6,986 nucleotides of DNA from Gammaproteobacteria bacterium (GTDB taxonomy: Bacteria; Pseudomonadota; Gammaproteobacteria; Steroidobacterales; GCA-2729495): NCBI GenBank assembly GCA_023150055.1, contig JAKLLP010000110.1, positions 1 through 6,986 of the forward strand, given 5' to 3'. Position numbers and translations under genes: made by a program. Shown piece after piece: positions 5,594 to 6,986 of this stretch (its first letter is position 1; each line of letters begins with the position of its first letter). A model generated the notes under the pieces. That model did not search any database. It had not been told where the DNA came from and worked only from the letters and a program-made list of their open reading frames with translations.

Positions 5594-6986
5594 ATGTCTC
5601 AGGCACCCTTTCACAGGCAGGGCAACGCACCTGCAGGCACGGCGCCGGCCACCGGATGGGGCCTCACGGAAGCCGTGGCGCTCGCGGTACTGACCGTCAT
5701 CGGCGCCGCGATGCGCTTTTACAACCTCGGTGAGAAGTCGCTGTGGTACGACGAAGCGGTGGTCTACCACATCGTGCAGGGCGGCTGGCGCGAGATCCTG
5801 ACCCAGAATGCGCTGGAGAACAGTGCGCCGCCGCTGTACGCGCTGGCGCTCGGCTTGCTCACGGGGCCCGATGCCTCCGAGGCGGCGTTGCGGGCCCTGA
5901 GCGCGCTGGCGGGAGTCGCGGCGATCCCGCTGATTTATCTGCTGGCACGCGAGTTCGTCGCGCCGCGGGTGGCCTGGCTCGCGCCGCTGTTGCTGGCCGT
6001 GGCGCCGACCCAGGTGATGTACTCACAACAGCTTCGCGAGTATTCGCTGACCACCGCGGTGGCCACGCTGATGCTGCTGGTCTTCACGCGTTTTGCCCGC
6101 GATCCGGACGGGCGGCGCGCGCTGCATGTCGCGCTGGTCGCGGTGCTGGGGCTGCTCACGCAGTACGGGCTCGGCTTGCTGCTCACGGGCCTTAACATCG
6201 CTTGCCTGGGGGCGATGCTGCTGGCCCGGCGGCCGGCGGCGAGCTACCGGCGCTGGCTGTATTCGCAGTTGCCGGCGGCCGCTGTGGCGGTCGCGATCTA
6301 TCTCACGGTGGTGCGCTACCAGATGCCGGTGGTGGCCGAGGCGGGGATCGGCTACCTGCGTCCGTATTACTGGGACAGCGCGAGTACGCCGCTTTGGGCC
6401 TTCCTCGCAGCGCCACAGCAGAACATCGTGGGGTTTGCATTTCCGGGAATGCTGTTTTTGCTGCTCTTCTCGCTGGGGCTGGTGGCCTTCCTGTTGGGTG
6501 CGAGATCCGGGCTGGCAACGGCCATGATGCTGCTGCCGGCGGGCCTGACCGCGCTGCTGGCCGCGGTCGGCGCATATCCCTACGGGGCCATTCGCCAGGA
6601 CATGTTTCTCACGCCGGCCGTGTATCTCTGCGCCGTGCTCGGTGCGGACCGGCTCGCCGCGCTGCTGCCACGCCGGTGGCCCGCTGCCGTGCCGCTGGTG
6701 GCGCTGATGATCCTGGCGGTGGTCATGGCGCTGCCCGGCGCGGCGGGGAGCCTCTCGATCCTCCGCCAGTCGCCGGGCTACCAGCCCATGCGCCAGGTCG
6801 TCGAGGCGCTCGCCGGGCAGATCGACCACGACCGGGAGCGCACGATCTATGTCTACTACAACGCCATCCCGGCTTTTCGTTACTACTGGCGTGATCGCAA
6901 CGATCCATGGATCGCCGGGGTCTTTCACCGTTCGTTCATGGACGAGGAGAAGTCCCGCGAGCAGATGCTCGCGGTGCAGGAGCAGC
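5594..6986 (+). CDS. GT-C integral-membrane glycosyltransferase, GT39/ArnT-like (3' end outside window)
   Basis: The frame from ATG 5594 stays open for 464 codons to the right edge, so the gene is truncated by the window. After a short Ala/Pro-rich N-terminus, a first membrane helix (about 25-42) leads into RFYNLGEKSLWYDEAV. This is the GT-C loop-1 motif, with the presumed catalytic acid in WYDE (Asp53/Glu54). SAPPLYAL (77-84) and YSQQLREYSL (143-152) match the conserved PPLYY and YSQEARxY-like motifs of PMT/ArnT relatives. About ten more hydrophobic segments follow to about residue 381, then a soluble, probably periplasmic C-terminal part (from about 385). These enzymes transfer a sugar from a polyprenyl-phosphate donor at the periplasmic face. 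The GtrB-like gene in the divergent unit could make such a donor. An in-frame ATG at 5549 would add 15 residues but lies within the putative -10 element, so 5594 is chosen; no strong Shine-Dalgarno is seen for either. Acceptor and sugar are unknown. Confidence 0.85.
   Translation, partial: MSQAPFHRQGNAPAGTAPATGWGLTEAVALAVLTVIGAAMRFYNLGEKSLWYDEAVVYHIVQGGWREILTQNALENSAPPLYALALGLLTGPDASEAALRALSALAGVAAIPLIYLLAREFVAPRVAWLAPLLLAVAPTQVMYSQQLREYSLTTAVATLMLLVFTRFARDPDGRRALHVALVAVLGLLTQYGLGLLLTGLNIACLGAMLLARRPAASYRRWLYSQLPAAAVAVAIYLTVVRYQMPVVAEAGIGYLRPYYWDSASTPLWAFLAAPQQNIVGFAFPGMLFLLLFSLGLVAFLLGARSGLATAMMLLPAGLTALLAAVGAYPYGAIRQDMFLTPAVYLCAVLGADRLAALLPRRWPAAVPLVALMILAVVMALPGAAGSLSILRQSPGYQPMRQVVEALAGQIDHDRERTIYVYYNAIPAFRYYWRDRNDPWIAGVFHRSFMDEEKSREQMLAVQEQ

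Noticed and set aside
6023..6928. 301-codon minus-strand open frame at the right end
   Set aside because: It is antisense to the GT-C gene, whose frame carries clear GT-C motifs and membrane helices. The antisense product is His/Arg/Gln-rich with no domain.

Overview
The window is high-GC protein-coding DNA that looks like part of a surface-glycan (O-antigen, exopolysaccharide or other lipid-linked sugar) locus of a proteobacterium. That assignment rests on gene content, codon use and tight gene packing; no lineage marker is present, so the organism is an inference. No tRNA, rRNA, CRISPR, insertion sequence or repeat array was seen.

Layout. The left arm (about 1-1490) reads rightward: the last codons of an upstream gene, an FkbM-family methyltransferase starting inside that gene's stop codon (ATGA), then a TylF/MycF-type methyltransferase. 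The middle (1477-5412) is a leftward four-gene unit, listed in transcription order: class I SAM methyltransferase (5412-4639), GtrB/ArnC/DPM-like family 2 glycosyltransferase with two C-terminal membrane helices (4642-3659), FAD-dependent amine-oxidase-like oxidoreductase (about 3629-2277), and a second class I SAM methyltransferase (2280-1477). Two of its three junctions are 4-nt ATGA overlaps. The two arms converge and their 3' ends overlap by 14 nt at 1477-1490. A 181-bp divergent intergenic region (5413-5593) with a plausible sigma70-type promoter separates the unit from a rightward GT-C (GT39/ArnT-like) integral-membrane glycosyltransferase that runs open off the right edge.

How the genes may work together (inference). 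A GtrB-like enzyme would load a sugar onto polyprenyl phosphate at the cytoplasmic face. A GT-C enzyme would use that lipid-linked sugar as donor at the periplasmic face. The methyltransferases and the FAD enzyme would modify the sugar, the glycan or the lipid carrier. The left arm is visibly less GC-rich (about 55% in sampled lines) than the right part (about 70-74%). The convergent junction may therefore be a boundary between DNA of different histories. Each protein falls in a broad known family. What is unusual is the combination, especially the FAD oxidoreductase translationally grouped with a polyprenyl-phosphate glycosyltransferase and two methyltransferases.
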